From the NCBI RefSeq assembly GCF_004168035.1, contig NZ_SDPU01000035.1, positions 434,001-498,000 on the forward strand: a stretch of 64,000 nucleotides of DNA, given 5' to 3'. Positions within the stretch are counted from its first letter, which is position 1; every line of letters begins with the position of its first letter. Both the position numbers and the translations under genes were made by a program. This DNA comes from Nocardioides iriomotensis. Its GTDB lineage: Bacteria > Actinomycetota > Actinomycetes > Propionibacteriales > Nocardioidaceae. The notes under the pieces are model-generated. The model searched no databases. It had not been told where the DNA came from and worked only from the letters and a program-made list of their open reading frames with translations. Below are positions 28,509 to 37,285 of this stretch, piece after piece.

Positions 28509-29876
28509 AGCGTTTTCTGGACCCTGGACGGTGCCGGCGACGACGCCTGGGCGGCCTTCCGCCGGCGGCTGGCCGACCACGTCGCCGCGATGGCCGACCA
28601 CGACATCCTGGTCGTCGAGGCCGAGCGCGGCGAGGACGTGCCGTTCGCCGACGACCTCGGCGGGGCCGAGCCCTACGTGCAGTTCCTGGGGCACGGCGAC
28701 GGCCGGGTGCACGCCGAGGTGTCGTCCAACGCCTGGCTCCGCCCGGGGCGGCTGCTCGACGCGGCGTCGGTCGACGCGCTGGTCGCGCTCGGCTGGACGG
28801 CACCCGGCGACGAGGACGACGCCAACTTCACCGAGGACGCGCCGACCGGCGAGGCCGACCGGCTGGCGGTGATGGCCGTGGCGGCGCTGCGCGACGTGTT
28901 CGGCGTGCCGCACCCGGCCTTCCTGCTGGCCGAGGGCCTGGAGGTGGAGCGGGGCGCGACCCGGTACGTCGAGCACGACCCCGACGACGTACCCGCGACG
29001 GGCGACGAGCCGACGGCCACCCGTCCGGCCGACCGCGACGAGCTGGTCGCGCTCGTCGACGGCGCGCTCACGCCCGTGTTCGGACACGAGCCGCACCGCG
29101 ACGACGACGGTGACATCCCGGTGACGGCCGGCACCGCGACGGTGTTCGTGCGGGTGCGCGACGACATGCCCGTCGTGGAGATCTTCTGCCGTGTGGTGCA
29201 CGGGATCGAGGACCACGACGCCGCGCTGTTCGAGGTCAACGAGCTCAACAACGAGCACCGGCTGATCTCGTTCGCCGTGGTGGGCGACGCGGTGATGGCC
29301 GAGATCCTCGTCCCCGCGCTGCCGTTCGCGCCCGCGCACCTGCGCGACATGCTCGAGGTGATGTGCGGCACCGTGGACCGCGTCGCGCCGGCCCTCGCGC
29401 GCCGGGTCGGCGGCGGCGTCGAGCGCGAGCCGGAGGCCGAGGCGGACCCGGAGCTCGAGCCCGACGACGGCCTGACCGACGACGTCCTGCTCGACGAGGA
29501 CGTCCTGGCCGACCTGTTCGACCTCGCGCCGCCCGAGCCCGAGGCGGTGCGGCTGCTCCGGCAGCTCGACCTCGACGCGCCCGGGACCCTCACGCCGAGC
29601 CTGGTCGCCGAGGTGTGCGACTGGGACCGCTCCACCGTGCTCGCGGTGATCGAGTGGTGCGAGGCGTCCGAGGACGACGAGGCCGCCGCGTGGCTGCGGC
29701 TGCTGCGGCGCACCCTTCGGCACGTCCTCGAGCGCCAGGCGGCCCGCCGCACCGGCGACCGCCCGCGGCGCCACCGGCAGCCCGACGTGACGCTGCCCGG
29801 CCTCGACGACGTGTCGCCCGAGGGGCCCGGCCTGTTCGGCGCGGGCACCACCTGGTCCGAGGGTGGTCGCGCGTGA
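28506..29876 (+). CDS. TY-Chap (T3SS chaperone/YbjN-like) domain protein
   Basis: A 456-residue acidic cytoplasmic protein. Residues ~1-150 resemble the TY-Chap N-terminal domain (AWAAFRRRLADHVAAMAD, YVQFLGHGDGRVHAEVSSN, LGWTAPG..). Residues ~175-300 resemble a YbjN/CesT-like fold (VFVRVRDDMPVVEIFCRVV, VNELNNEHRLISFAVVGDA). The last ~130 residues are helical and acidic, then basic. From memory, these domains are predicted peptide-binding chaperones tied to prokaryotic conflict systems; the exact role is unknown. The stop overlaps the next gene (GTGA). Neighbouring NERD-helicase and ScoMcrA-like genes fit a defence context. Confidence 0.68.
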   Translation: MSVFWTLDGAGDDAWAAFRRRLADHVAAMADHDILVVEAERGEDVPFADDLGGAEPYVQFLGHGDGRVHAEVSSNAWLRPGRLLDAASVDALVALGWTAPGDEDDANFTEDAPTGEADRLAVMAVAALRDVFGVPHPAFLLAEGLEVERGATRYVEHDPDDVPATGDEPTATRPADRDELVALVDGALTPVFGHEPHRDDDGDIPVTAGTATVFVRVRDDMPVVEIFCRVVHGIEDHDAALFEVNELNNEHRLISFAVVGDAVMAEILVPALPFAPAHLRDMLEVMCGTVDRVAPALARRVGGGVEREPEAEADPELEPDDGLTDDVLLDEDVLADLFDLAPPEPEAVRLLRQLDLDAPGTLTPSLVAEVCDWDRSTVLAVIEWCEASEDDEAAAWLRLLRRTLRHVLERQAARRTGDRPRRHRQPDVTLPGLDDVSPEGPGLFGAGTTWSEGGRA

Positions 29877-30070
29877 CCGAGTGGCCGCTGCCCGGCAGCT
29901 GTCCGGCCTGCGGCAGCGGTGACGTCCACGTGCTCGCCTTCGGGATGCCGCTCCCCGAGGAGGTGGCGGCCGCCCCACCGTGGGTGTGGTTCATCGGTTG
30001 CGTCGTCGACGGTCCCGAGGACCGGCACTGCCTGCGCTGCCGCAACCGCTGGGTGGCGTCACCGGCCTGA
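29873..30070 (+). CDS. Small zinc-ribbon protein, 65 aa
   Basis: Starts at GTG 29873, overlapping the TY-Chap stop. Cysteine pairs CPAC (residues ~10-13) and CLRC (~53-56) can bind one zinc as a ribbon; a lone Cys lies between them. The middle stretch PPWVWFIGCVVDG is hydrophobic. The family is unknown; the overlap means it is made together with the TY-Chap protein, so it may be its partner. Confidence 0.72.
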   Translation: MTEWPLPGSCPACGSGDVHVLAFGMPLPEEVAAAPPWVWFIGCVVDGPEDRHCLRCRNRWVASPA

Positions 30071-30089
30071 TCACGGCGCATCCGCGGAT

Positions 30090-30095
30090 TAGGGT
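30090..30095 (+). promoter_or_regulatory. Leaderless-type -10 element (TAGGGT)
   Basis: TAGGGT ends 6 bases before the ATG at 30102. Directly before it is a perfect 10-bp palindrome, ATCCGCGGAT (30080-30089), a possible operator. Confidence 0.5.
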
Positions 30096-30101
30096 CGACA
30101 C

Positions 30102-30653
30102 ATGGCCGGGCGCGACGACGAGGAACGGATCCGTCGTGCCCGCGAGCAGGCCGACCGCATCCGCGGGCGGGCGTCCCGGCGCGAGCGGGTGCCCGGACCG
30201 GAACACAAGGCCCGCGACCTCCCCGACGGCTGGTCGCGCGTCCGGGTGACCGCGGCGCAGCGACGCGCGGCCCGGGTCGACCAGGTGCTCGTCGGGCCCG
30301 GCGGCGTCGTGGTCGTGGCCGAGGCGCAGCCGTCGTTCGCGGCGCATCCCGACCTCGGGCACGAGCCGGTCACGACGTGTGCGGCCACCGACCTCGGCTC
30401 GACGCTCGCCGGCTTGCCGGCGGTGCTGGACAAGGCCCACGTCGAGGCGGCCCGGGTGCGCGTCGAGGCGGCCCTGCGGTCGCTCGACACCGGGTTCGCC
30501 GACCACCGCGAGAGCGCGACGGGGCGGTCCGCCGACGAGACCCGGTCCCGGGTGCCGGCCGTGGTCGCGGCCGCGCTGGTCGTCGTGCTCGTCGCGCTGA
30601 TGGCGCTGGCCGCGTCCGGGCTCGCCGACCGGGTCGGCGAGCTGACCGGTTGA
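30102..30653 (+). CDS. Membrane-anchored protein with NERD-like segment, 183 aa
   Basis: The N-terminus is highly charged (DEERIRRAREQADRIRGRAS). A central segment, ARVDQVLVGPGGVVVVAEA, resembles the first strands of NERD domains (the H/D-x-lvvGPgGvfvi pattern), but a catalytic Lys after it is not obvious. One membrane helix lies near the C-terminus (VVAAALVVVLVALMALAAS), leaving a short tail. It may be a degenerate, membrane-tethered NERD protein; this is an inference. It follows the zinc-ribbon gene by 31 bases but appears to have its own leaderless promoter. Confidence 0.6.
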   Translation: MAGRDDEERIRRAREQADRIRGRASRRERVPGPEHKARDLPDGWSRVRVTAAQRRAARVDQVLVGPGGVVVVAEAQPSFAAHPDLGHEPVTTCAATDLGSTLAGLPAVLDKAHVEAARVRVEAALRSLDTGFADHRESATGRSADETRSRVPAVVAAALVVVLVALMALAASGLADRVGELTG

Positions 30654-30663
30654 CCGGCCGACG

Positions 30664-31191
30664 TCAGTCGCAGTTGTCGCAGATGCCGGTCGCCGGCAGC
30701 GCCATGAAGCAGGTCGGGCAGATCTTGGCCGGCGCGTCCGCGGGCTTGGCCCGCTTGGGGGCCGCGGGCGCCGCCGTGCGCGTCGCGCGGGGAGCACGCG
30801 GGGTCTTGGCAGCTCCCGACGAGGCCGACCCGCTCGCCCGGCCGGACCCGCCGGACCCGCTCGACCCCGTGCTCGACGACGCGCGCCGGGTGGGGCGGGG
30901 CAGGTTCGCCATCGCGTCCTCGTCCACGACCACGTCGAAGCCGAGCGTCTTCAGCACCTGGGCCGCGGCCGGCTCGTCGAGGTCCGCGGCGTCGACCCCG
31001 CGCCCGGACGCCTGGACGTACGCGACGCCCAGCACCGCGATCGGGTCGAACTCCTGCCCGCCGTACCAGAGGGTCGACGCCTTGGCCCGCCGGAACCGGT
31101 AGCGCGCCAGGAACTCCGACGGCCCCAACCGGACGCCCTCGGCGAGGACGGCGGCGACGTGGGAGCGGGCGACGAGGGACCAGTCGGGCAT
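30664..31191 (-). CDS. ScoMcrA-head-like protein with C-terminal zinc ribbon
   Basis: A 175-residue protein from ATG 31191. Residues 1-90 (HVAAVLAEGVRLGPSEFLAR, FDPIAVLGVAYVQ, VLKTLGFDVV) match the pattern of the N-terminal head domain of Streptomyces McrA-type restriction enzymes (ScoMcrA), which is found fused to many effectors. A Ser/Gly/Ala/Pro/Lys-rich linker follows, then a ribbon with CPTC and CDNC at the very end. No HNH nuclease is present, so if the head assignment holds, this is a recognition or adaptor module alone. It converges on the NERD-like gene with a 10-base gap. The start has a TAGGCT element 7 bases upstream. Confidence 0.62.
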   Translation of the reverse strand: MPDWSLVARSHVAAVLAEGVRLGPSEFLARYRFRRAKASTLWYGGQEFDPIAVLGVAYVQASGRGVDAADLDEPAAAQVLKTLGFDVVVDEDAMANLPRPTRRASSSTGSSGSGGSGRASGSASSGAAKTPRAPRATRTAAPAAPKRAKPADAPAKICPTCFMALPATGICDNCD

Positions 31192-31198
31192 GGTCCCC

Positions 31199-31248
31199 AG
31201 CCTAGGTCGGGCGGACGGGTGGCGGTTCGGCGGCATCTCTCCTAGCGT
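31199..31248. promoter_or_regulatory. Back-to-back leaderless promoters
   Basis: TAGGCT (31204-31199, minus strand) lies 7 bases before ATG 31191, and TAGCGT (31243-31248, plus strand) lies 7 bases before ATG 31256. Both divergent genes would start transcription at their start codon, from a shared 64-base gap. Confidence 0.55.
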
Positions 31249-31255
31249 GGCGGCG

Positions 31256-32620
31256 ATGTCCGACCACGAACTCGGCGTGCCGGCACCGCTCGCCCCCTCC
31301 ACCGCCTACCTCGACCGCGTCGAGGAGGAGACCGCCCGCCGTGCCGCGCGCACGGCGCCGCTGACGTCGCCGCACGCCGGCGCCCCGGAGCCGCTGACCA
31401 AGGCCGTCGCGGGCCACGTCGACGACCTGGCCGCGGACCTGCACGCACTGGTCCACGCGCTGCACGCGGAGCCGGAGACGGCGTTCGCCGAGCACGCCTC
31501 CGCCCGGCGGATCGCCGACCTGCTCGGGCGGCACGGGATCGACGCGACGGCCGGGGTGCACGGGCTGGAGACCGCGGTCCGCGCCGAGGTGACCAGCGCC
31601 GGGTTCGACCCGGCCCGGCACCGCACCGTCGCGGTGCTGGGGGAGTACGACGCCCTCCCGGAGATCGGCCACGGCTGCGGTCACAACGTGATCGCCGCGA
31701 CCGCGGTCGGCGCGACCATCGCGCTCGCCCGGCTGCTCGACCAGGACCCGTCGGCGTTCCAGGGCCGGGTGGTCTTCCTCGGCACGCCCGCGGAGGAGGG
31801 CCACACCGGCAAGGAGTACCTCGCCCGCGAGGGCGCGTTCGACGGCCTCGACGCCGCGATCATGGTGCACCCGTACGGCGAGGACGTCGCCGAGCAGGTC
31901 TGGCTCGGCCGGCGCGTGCTGACGGCGACGTACACCGGGGTCTCGGCGCACGCCAGCGCGCAACCGTTCATGGGACGCAACGCCCTCGACGCGGCGAGCC
32001 TGGCCTACCAGGGCATCGGCGTGCTGCGGCAGCAGGTCCCGCCGGTCGACCGGGTGCACGCGATCGTCACCGAGGGCGGCGCCCGTCCCTCGGTGATCCC
32101 GCGGACCGCCCGGATGGACCTCTACGTCCGGTCGAAGTACGCCGAGACGCTCAAGGACCTCAGCCGCCGGGTCGAGGACGTGCTGCGCGGCGCGGCCCTG
32201 ATGGCCGGGGTCGACGTCGAGATCGACTGGGACACCCACCCGCCCTCGCTGCCGGTCCGCGCGAACGACCCGCTGACCGAGCGGTGGGCGCTGACCCAGC
32301 AGGCGCGGGGCCGCGCGCCGCTGCCCGCCGGCGTCATCTCCGAGACGATCGCGGCCTCGACCGACTTCGGCAACGTGAGCTACCGGGTGCCCGGCATCCA
32401 CCCGCTGATCAAGATCGCCGGCCTCGACACCGCGTTGCACACCCCGGAGTTCGCCGAGGCGGCGGGCTCCCCGGAGGCCGAGCGGGCCGCGACCGACGGC
32501 GCCTACGGGCTCGCCGTCACCGCCCTCGACCTGCTTCTCGACGACGACCTGGCCACGGCAGTGAAGGAGGAGTTCGACAGCGCCGGCGGCGCCATCGACG
32601 TCGCCCACTACTTCGACTGA
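31256..32620 (+). CDS. M20 amidohydrolase (AbgB-like)
   Basis: A 454-residue metallopeptidase-fold amidohydrolase. Metal and active-site segments: VAVLGEYDALPEIGHGCGHN (acidic and HGCGHN ligands), GTPAEEGHTGKEY (catalytic EE) and the dimerisation-domain stretch GVSAHASAQPFMGRNALDA. The best fit is the AbgA/AbgB subgroup of M20D, which cleaves p-aminobenzoyl-glutamate or other N-acyl amino acids. I set the start at ATG 31256, with a leaderless -10 before it. It is followed after 52 bases by an AbgT-type importer, which supports the substrate class. Only one subunit is encoded, unlike E. coli abgAB. Confidence 0.85.
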   Translation: MSDHELGVPAPLAPSTAYLDRVEEETARRAARTAPLTSPHAGAPEPLTKAVAGHVDDLAADLHALVHALHAEPETAFAEHASARRIADLLGRHGIDATAGVHGLETAVRAEVTSAGFDPARHRTVAVLGEYDALPEIGHGCGHNVIAATAVGATIALARLLDQDPSAFQGRVVFLGTPAEEGHTGKEYLAREGAFDGLDAAIMVHPYGEDVAEQVWLGRRVLTATYTGVSAHASAQPFMGRNALDAASLAYQGIGVLRQQVPPVDRVHAIVTEGGARPSVIPRTARMDLYVRSKYAETLKDLSRRVEDVLRGAALMAGVDVEIDWDTHPPSLPVRANDPLTERWALTQQARGRAPLPAGVISETIAASTDFGNVSYRVPGIHPLIKIAGLDTALHTPEFAEAAGSPEAERAATDGAYGLAVTALDLLLDDDLATAVKEEFDSAGGAIDVAHYFD

Positions 32621-32672
32621 CCCTCGACTGGCAGTCGACTGACGCACCGCATCCATCTCGGGAGACGCGCAC

Positions 32673-34286
32673 ATGTCAGACACACGCTTCAACCAGTCCG
32701 GCCCGGACACCGAGCCGAAGGTCTTCGGCGACCGGTTCCTCTCCGCCCTCGAACGCGCGGGCAACCGGCTGCCGCAGCCGTTCAACCTGTTCCTCTACCT
32801 GTTCCTGCTCGTCGGCGTCGTCTCGACGGTGCTGGCCTGGGCCGACGTGACCGTCACCGTGCCCGGCACCGACGACCCGGTCGCGATCCAGGGGCTGTTC
32901 ACCGGCCCCGGCCTGGCCTGGTTCACCGCGAACCTCGGCCCGAACTTCATCGAGTTCCCGCCGCTGGTCACCGTCGTCACGATCCTGCTGGCCATCGGCA
33001 TCGCCGAGAAGACCGGCTTCCTCTCCGCCGGCATCCGCACCGCGATCGGCGCCTCGCCGCGCTGGATGCTGCCGTACGCCGTCGGCTTCGTCGGCGTGGT
33101 CGGCTCGATCATGGCCGACTCCGCGTTCGTGGTGGTCCCGCCGCTGGCCGCGATGGCGTTCAAGGCCGCGGGCCGGCACCCGATGGCCGGCCTGCTCGGC
33201 GGGTTCGCGGCCGTCGGCGCCGGCTACTCGACCAGCATCTTCCCGACGTCGCTCGACGCCCTCTTCGCGGGCATCACCACCGCGGTCGTGCCGACCGTCC
33301 CGCTGCTCGAGCAGTTCGCCGCGCCGGTGAACCCGCTCTCGAACTACTTCTTCAACGTCGTCGCCTCGGTCGTCCTCGCCCTCGTCGCGGGGCTGCTGAT
33401 CGACCGCGTGCTGGAGCCCCGGATGACGCGGCTCGACGTGCCCCGCGACGAGATCGTCGACGAGGACGAGGACGGTACGGCGATCCGCGACACCGACGAG
33501 GTCACCACCACGCTCACGCGCGAGGAGCGCCGTGGGCTCGTCGCGGCCGTCGTCGCGCTCGTCGTGGTTGCCGTGGTCATGGTCGTCGCGGTCCTGCTGC
33601 CGATGTCGCCGTGGCGCAACGAGGACGGCAACTACCTGCCGGAGTCACCCCTGCTCGACTCGATCGTCTTCGTGGTCTTCACGTTCTTCGCCGTCGGCGG
33701 CTTCGTCTACGGCAAGGTCGCGCGGACGATCGACGGGCTGGGGGACGTGCCGCGGCTGATGGGCGCCGCGGTGAAGGACATGGTCCCGTTCATCGTGCTG
33801 GCCTTCATCCTCGGCCAGTTCATCGCGCTCTTCGACTGGTCGGGCGTGGGGTCGGGCATCGCCGTCGCGGGCGCCGACGGCCTGCAGTCGATCGGGCTGA
33901 CCGGCGTACCGGTGATCCTGCTGTTCGTCCTGCTCTGCTCGGTGCTGAACCTGTTCATCGTGTCCGGGTCGTCGATGTGGACGCTGATGGCGGCGGTGTT
34001 CGTCCCGATGTTCGGGCTGATCGGCTACGAGCCGGCGTTCGTGCAGGCGGCGTTCCGGATCGGCGACTCGGCGACACAGATCATCACGCCGCTCAACCCG
34101 TACATGATCGTGCTGCTCACGTTCGTCCGCCGCTACGAGCCGGATGCCGGGCTCGGCACGCTGATGGCGCGGCTGTTCCCGTTCGTCATCCCGTTCTGGG
34201 TGGTGTGGGCGGTGATCCTGCTGGTCTTCTACGGCTTCGACCTACCGTTGGGGCCGGGCAACGACATCCACGTGCAACGCGGCTGA
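32673..34286 (+). CDS. abgT: AbgT-family transporter (first copy)
   Basis: A 537-residue membrane protein. The opening ALERAGNRLPQPFNLFLYLF is the AbgT signature; about 12 helices and two re-entrant hairpins follow (SNYFFNVVASVVLALVAG; LNLFIVSGSSMWTLMAAVFV; TPLNPYMIVLL). AbgT proteins import p-aminobenzoyl-glutamate, and some export sulfonamides. A GGGAGA site precedes the ATG. It is paired with the M20 hydrolase upstream, so substrate is probably imported and cleaved inside. A second copy lies at 40454. It ends directly against the pirin stop codon. Confidence 0.9.
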   Translation: MSDTRFNQSGPDTEPKVFGDRFLSALERAGNRLPQPFNLFLYLFLLVGVVSTVLAWADVTVTVPGTDDPVAIQGLFTGPGLAWFTANLGPNFIEFPPLVTVVTILLAIGIAEKTGFLSAGIRTAIGASPRWMLPYAVGFVGVVGSIMADSAFVVVPPLAAMAFKAAGRHPMAGLLGGFAAVGAGYSTSIFPTSLDALFAGITTAVVPTVPLLEQFAAPVNPLSNYFFNVVASVVLALVAGLLIDRVLEPRMTRLDVPRDEIVDEDEDGTAIRDTDEVTTTLTREERRGLVAAVVALVVVAVVMVVAVLLPMSPWRNEDGNYLPESPLLDSIVFVVFTFFAVGGFVYGKVARTIDGLGDVPRLMGAAVKDMVPFIVLAFILGQFIALFDWSGVGSGIAVAGADGLQSIGLTGVPVILLFVLLCSVLNLFIVSGSSMWTLMAAVFVPMFGLIGYEPAFVQAAFRIGDSATQIITPLNPYMIVLLTFVRRYEPDAGLGTLMARLFPFVIPFWVVWAVILLVFYGFDLPLGPGNDIHVQRG

Positions 34287-35234
34287 TCAGCCCCAGGCGC
34301 TCGCGTCCGTCGCGGCCGGGTGCAGCTCGCGCGGCTTGAGCCGCACGCCCGGCAGCGGGGGAGCGGGCAGCCGCTGGGTGCCGCCGACGTACCCCTCGAC
34401 CCGGCCGAACCGGTCCGACTCGCTCTCCCAGTCCTCACGTGCCTGCACGACCTCGTCGTGGGAGCCGCCGACGAAGTTCCACCACATCACCAGGTCGTCG
34501 TCGTACGGCGTCCCGCCGAGCAGCAGGGCGCGGGCCGGCTCCGGCCCGTCGTTGGCGACGGTGAGCCGGTCCCGGCCGGCCGGCAGGTAGCCGAGCTGGG
34601 CGCGCTCCAGGGTCGTGTCCTGAAGCCGCACGTCGTCGCCGGCGTCGACCAGCAGCCCGTGCTCGAAGGCCGGGTCGACCTCGAACGTCACCGCCGCGGC
34701 CGGCGGCAGCACGAGCTCCGCGCCCAGCAGCGGCGAGTGCGTCGGCACCGGCGACGTCGAGCCGGCCAGGCTGCCGAGCAGGACGCGCACGGTCACGCCG
34801 TCGACCTCGAGGGCCTGCGGCACGTGGTGCGCGAAGTCGCGCTTCACGCCGCGGGCCGCCGCAGGCAGGGCGAGCCAGAGCTGGACGCCGTGCAGCACCG
34901 TCGTGCCCGCGGTCGACACCTCCGAGTGCGCGACCCCGTGCCCGGCGGTCATCAGGTTGAGCTCGCCGGGCCGGACGGTCGCGACCACGCCGACGGTGTC
35001 GCGGTGCTGGATCTCGCCGGTGAACAGCCAGCTCACCGTCTGGAGGCCGGTGTGCGGGTGCGGCGGGACGTCCATGCCGCCGGTGGTCGCGACGTCATCG
35101 GGACCGTAGTGGTCGACGAAGCACCAGGCGCCGATGAGCGACCGGGCGCGCTGCGGGAGGGTGCGGCGCACCGTCATCGCGCGTGGCCCGCCGAGGGGCA
35201 CGTCGCGGGCGGTGAGGATCTCGACGTCGTCCAC
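34287..35234 (-). CDS. Pirin family protein
   Basis: A 315-residue bicupin. The metal site of the N-terminal cupin is seen in PPHPHTGLQTVSW and GEIQHRDTVG, with HGVAHSE completing the pocket; all ligands are intact. The C-terminal cupin is YDDDLVMWWNFVGGSHDE. Pirins bind iron and include quercetin dioxygenases and redox-sensing regulators. I chose GTG 35234 (start VDDVEILTAR) because similarity begins there; ATG 35261 would add 9 residues. Convergent with abgT. Confidence 0.88.
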   Translation of the reverse strand: MDDVEILTARDVPLGGPRAMTVRRTLPQRARSLIGAWCFVDHYGPDDVATTGGMDVPPHPHTGLQTVSWLFTGEIQHRDTVGVVATVRPGELNLMTAGHGVAHSEVSTAGTTVLHGVQLWLALPAAARGVKRDFAHHVPQALEVDGVTVRVLLGSLAGSTSPVPTHSPLLGAELVLPPAAAVTFEVDPAFEHGLLVDAGDDVRLQDTTLERAQLGYLPAGRDRLTVANDGPEPARALLLGGTPYDDDLVMWWNFVGGSHDEVVQAREDWESESDRFGRVEGYVGGTQRLPAPPLPGVRLKPRELHPAATDASAWG

Positions 35235-35342
35235 GCGCCCATCGTGGCACGGCGGTGGCACGCCTCAGTCACGGAGGGCCGCGCGACGATTTCCCGCATC
35301 TGAGCATTGACAATGGGGATTCCAGTCACCCAAGGTAAAGAG

Positions 35343-36359
35343 ATGCCCGGTTATCCCCACCTGGACGCCGCCGATCGGCAGATCGCGGCGGCGCTGCAGG
35401 TCAACGGCCGCGCGTCGTGGCGCCGGATCGCCTCCGCGCTGCACGCGCCGGAGTCGACGGTGACCCGGCGCGGCCAGCAGCTGCTCGCCGACCGGGCGGT
35501 GGCCGTGACCGGCGTGCTGGACCACCTGCGCTGCGGCCTGGGGGTGTCGGTCTACGTCCGGCTGCGGGCCCGGCCCGGTCGCGCGCTCGAGGTGGCCCGC
35601 GCCGTCGCGGCGCACCCGCGCCCGCGCTTCGTCGCCGTGGTCACCGGCTCCTACGACGTCACCGCCGAGGTCGTGGTCGACAGCCACCGCGACATCCTCC
35701 GGGTCATCGGCGAGTTCGAGGCGATCGACGACGTCGTGGAGACCGAGTCGGTCCTCGTGATCCGCAAGTTCAGCGCCTTCGAGGAGTGGTCGCCGCACCT
35801 GCTCGACGGCGCAGCCGTCGACGAGCTGCGCGCCGGCCGGGAGGTCGTGGACTACGCGCACCGCGCCTGGACCGAGCCCGAGCGGCTCACCGAGTCCGAG
35901 CTGGCGATCGCCCACGTGCTGGCCGCCGACGGGCGGGCGAGCTACGCGACGATCGCCCAGCAGGTCGGGGTCAGCGAGTCCACCGCCGCACGCCGGGTGG
36001 AGTCGCTCGTCGAGCGCGGCTGCCTGCGCTTCCGCACCCTGTTCGAGTCGCCGGTCCTCGGCTACGACGTCGAGTTCCTGCTCTGGCTCACCGTCGACCC
36101 GGCCCACATCGAGGAGGTCGGCGAGCGCCTGGCCAAGCACCCCTCGACCCGCTACGTCTCCGCCGCCACCGGCCGGCACACGCTCATCGCCCAGGGCGTC
36201 CTGCCTGGGTACGGCGACCTCTACCCGTACACCACCGAGATCGTCGGCCGGCTGCCCGGCGTGCAGGCCGCGGACCTGACCCTCCACGTCCAGGCCCTCA
36301 AGCGCGCCTGGGTGCCCATCGACGACGACGGCCGCCCGCGGCCCGAAGGGGTGCACTGA
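35343..36359 (+). CDS. Double-module Lrp/AsnC-family regulator
   Basis: A 338-residue regulator with two complete Lrp units in tandem. Helix-turn-helix 1 is at residues ~5-52 (LDAADRQIAAALQ, SWRRIASALH) with its ligand-binding RAM domain at ~60-150. Helix-turn-helix 2 is at ~180-225 (SYATIAQQVGVSESTAARRV) with a second RAM domain at ~235-320. Lrp proteins respond to amino acids or related effectors. It is the first gene of an operon whose next start overlaps its stop by one base, so it most likely controls that operon. ATG 35343 is preceded by AAGGTAAAGAG. Confidence 0.87.
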   Translation: MPGYPHLDAADRQIAAALQVNGRASWRRIASALHAPESTVTRRGQQLLADRAVAVTGVLDHLRCGLGVSVYVRLRARPGRALEVARAVAAHPRPRFVAVVTGSYDVTAEVVVDSHRDILRVIGEFEAIDDVVETESVLVIRKFSAFEEWSPHLLDGAAVDELRAGREVVDYAHRAWTEPERLTESELAIAHVLAADGRASYATIAQQVGVSESTAARRVESLVERGCLRFRTLFESPVLGYDVEFLLWLTVDPAHIEEVGERLAKHPSTRYVSAATGRHTLIAQGVLPGYGDLYPYTTEIVGRLPGVQAADLTLHVQALKRAWVPIDDDGRPRPEGVH

Positions 36360-37285
36360 TGACGAGCGACTCGGCGACGCGCGCGGAGCCCTGGCAGTGG
36401 GACGAGCCGACCTGGCGCGGTCACGTCGAACGCGTGCGCGCGGGTGCCTCGCTGACGCCCGACCGCTGGCCCGGCGACACCTCCGTGGCCGTGGCGATCT
36501 CGTTCGACTCCGACCACGAGACCATTCCGCTGCGGGACGGCGAGACCAGCCCCGGCCTGCTGGCGGCGGGGGAGTACGGCGCCCGCGCCGCCGCGCCGAG
36601 GATCCTCCGCCTGCTCGCCGAGCTCGAGGTGCCCGCGTCGTTCTTCATGCCGGGCGTGTCCGCGCTGCTGCACCCCGCCGAGGTCGAGGCGTACGCCGCC
36701 GGAGGTCACGAGGTGGCGGTGCACGGCTGGATCCACGAGCGCAACACCCTGCTCGGCCACGCCGACGAGCTGGAGCTGACCGGTCGCGCGATGGACACCC
36801 TGGAGCGGCTCTCCGGCACCCGGCCGACCGGGATCAGGACGCCGAGCTGGGACTTCTCGGACCACACGCTCGACGTGATCCGCGAGCTCGGCTTCACCTA
36901 CGACTCGTCGCTGATGGCCGACGACGAGCCCTACCTCATCCTCGCCGACGGCCAGGACACCGGCGTCGTCGAGATCCCCGTCGAGTGGATCCGCGACGAC
37001 GCGCCGTACTTCATGATGCAGCGCTACTCCGGCCTCCGGCCCTACATGCCGCCGCGGTCGGCGCTGCAGATCTGGATCGACGAGTTCGACGCCGCCCGCG
37101 CCGAGGGCGGCCTCTTCCAGCTCACCCTGCACCCGCACGTGATCGGGCACCGGTCCCGGCTCGTCGTGCTGCGTGCCCTGCTCGAGCACATCCGTGCCCA
37201 CGACGACGTCTGGTGGGCGACCCACGCCGACGTCGCCGACCTGCTGCGCCCCGGTCCGTCCACCTCGGGAGGAGACCCGTCATGA
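36359..37285 (+). CDS. Polysaccharide-deacetylase-fold hydrolase
   Basis: A 308-residue cytoplasmic NodB-type protein without signal peptide. ISFDSDHETI carries the Asp pair, and EVAVHGWIHERN supplies the two His metal ligands; GIRTPSWDFS and TLHPHVIGH complete the pocket. This set resembles the PuuE/HpPgdA branch, which acts on amides and cyclic ureides rather than on chitin, so a small-molecule C-N bond hydrolase is likely. It overlaps the regulator by one base (TGATG) and the transporter by ATGA. Confidence 0.82.
   Translation: MTSDSATRAEPWQWDEPTWRGHVERVRAGASLTPDRWPGDTSVAVAISFDSDHETIPLRDGETSPGLLAAGEYGARAAAPRILRLLAELEVPASFFMPGVSALLHPAEVEAYAAGGHEVAVHGWIHERNTLLGHADELELTGRAMDTLERLSGTRPTGIRTPSWDFSDHTLDVIRELGFTYDSSLMADDEPYLILADGQDTGVVEIPVEWIRDDAPYFMMQRYSGLRPYMPPRSALQIWIDEFDAARAEGGLFQLTLHPHVIGHRSRLVVLRALLEHIRAHDDVWWATHADVADLLRPGPSTSGGDPS

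Noticed and set aside
30664-31302. Longer form of the ScoMcrA-like protein from 31302
   Set aside because: Would cross the divergent M20 start; the ATG at 31191 has its own -10 element.
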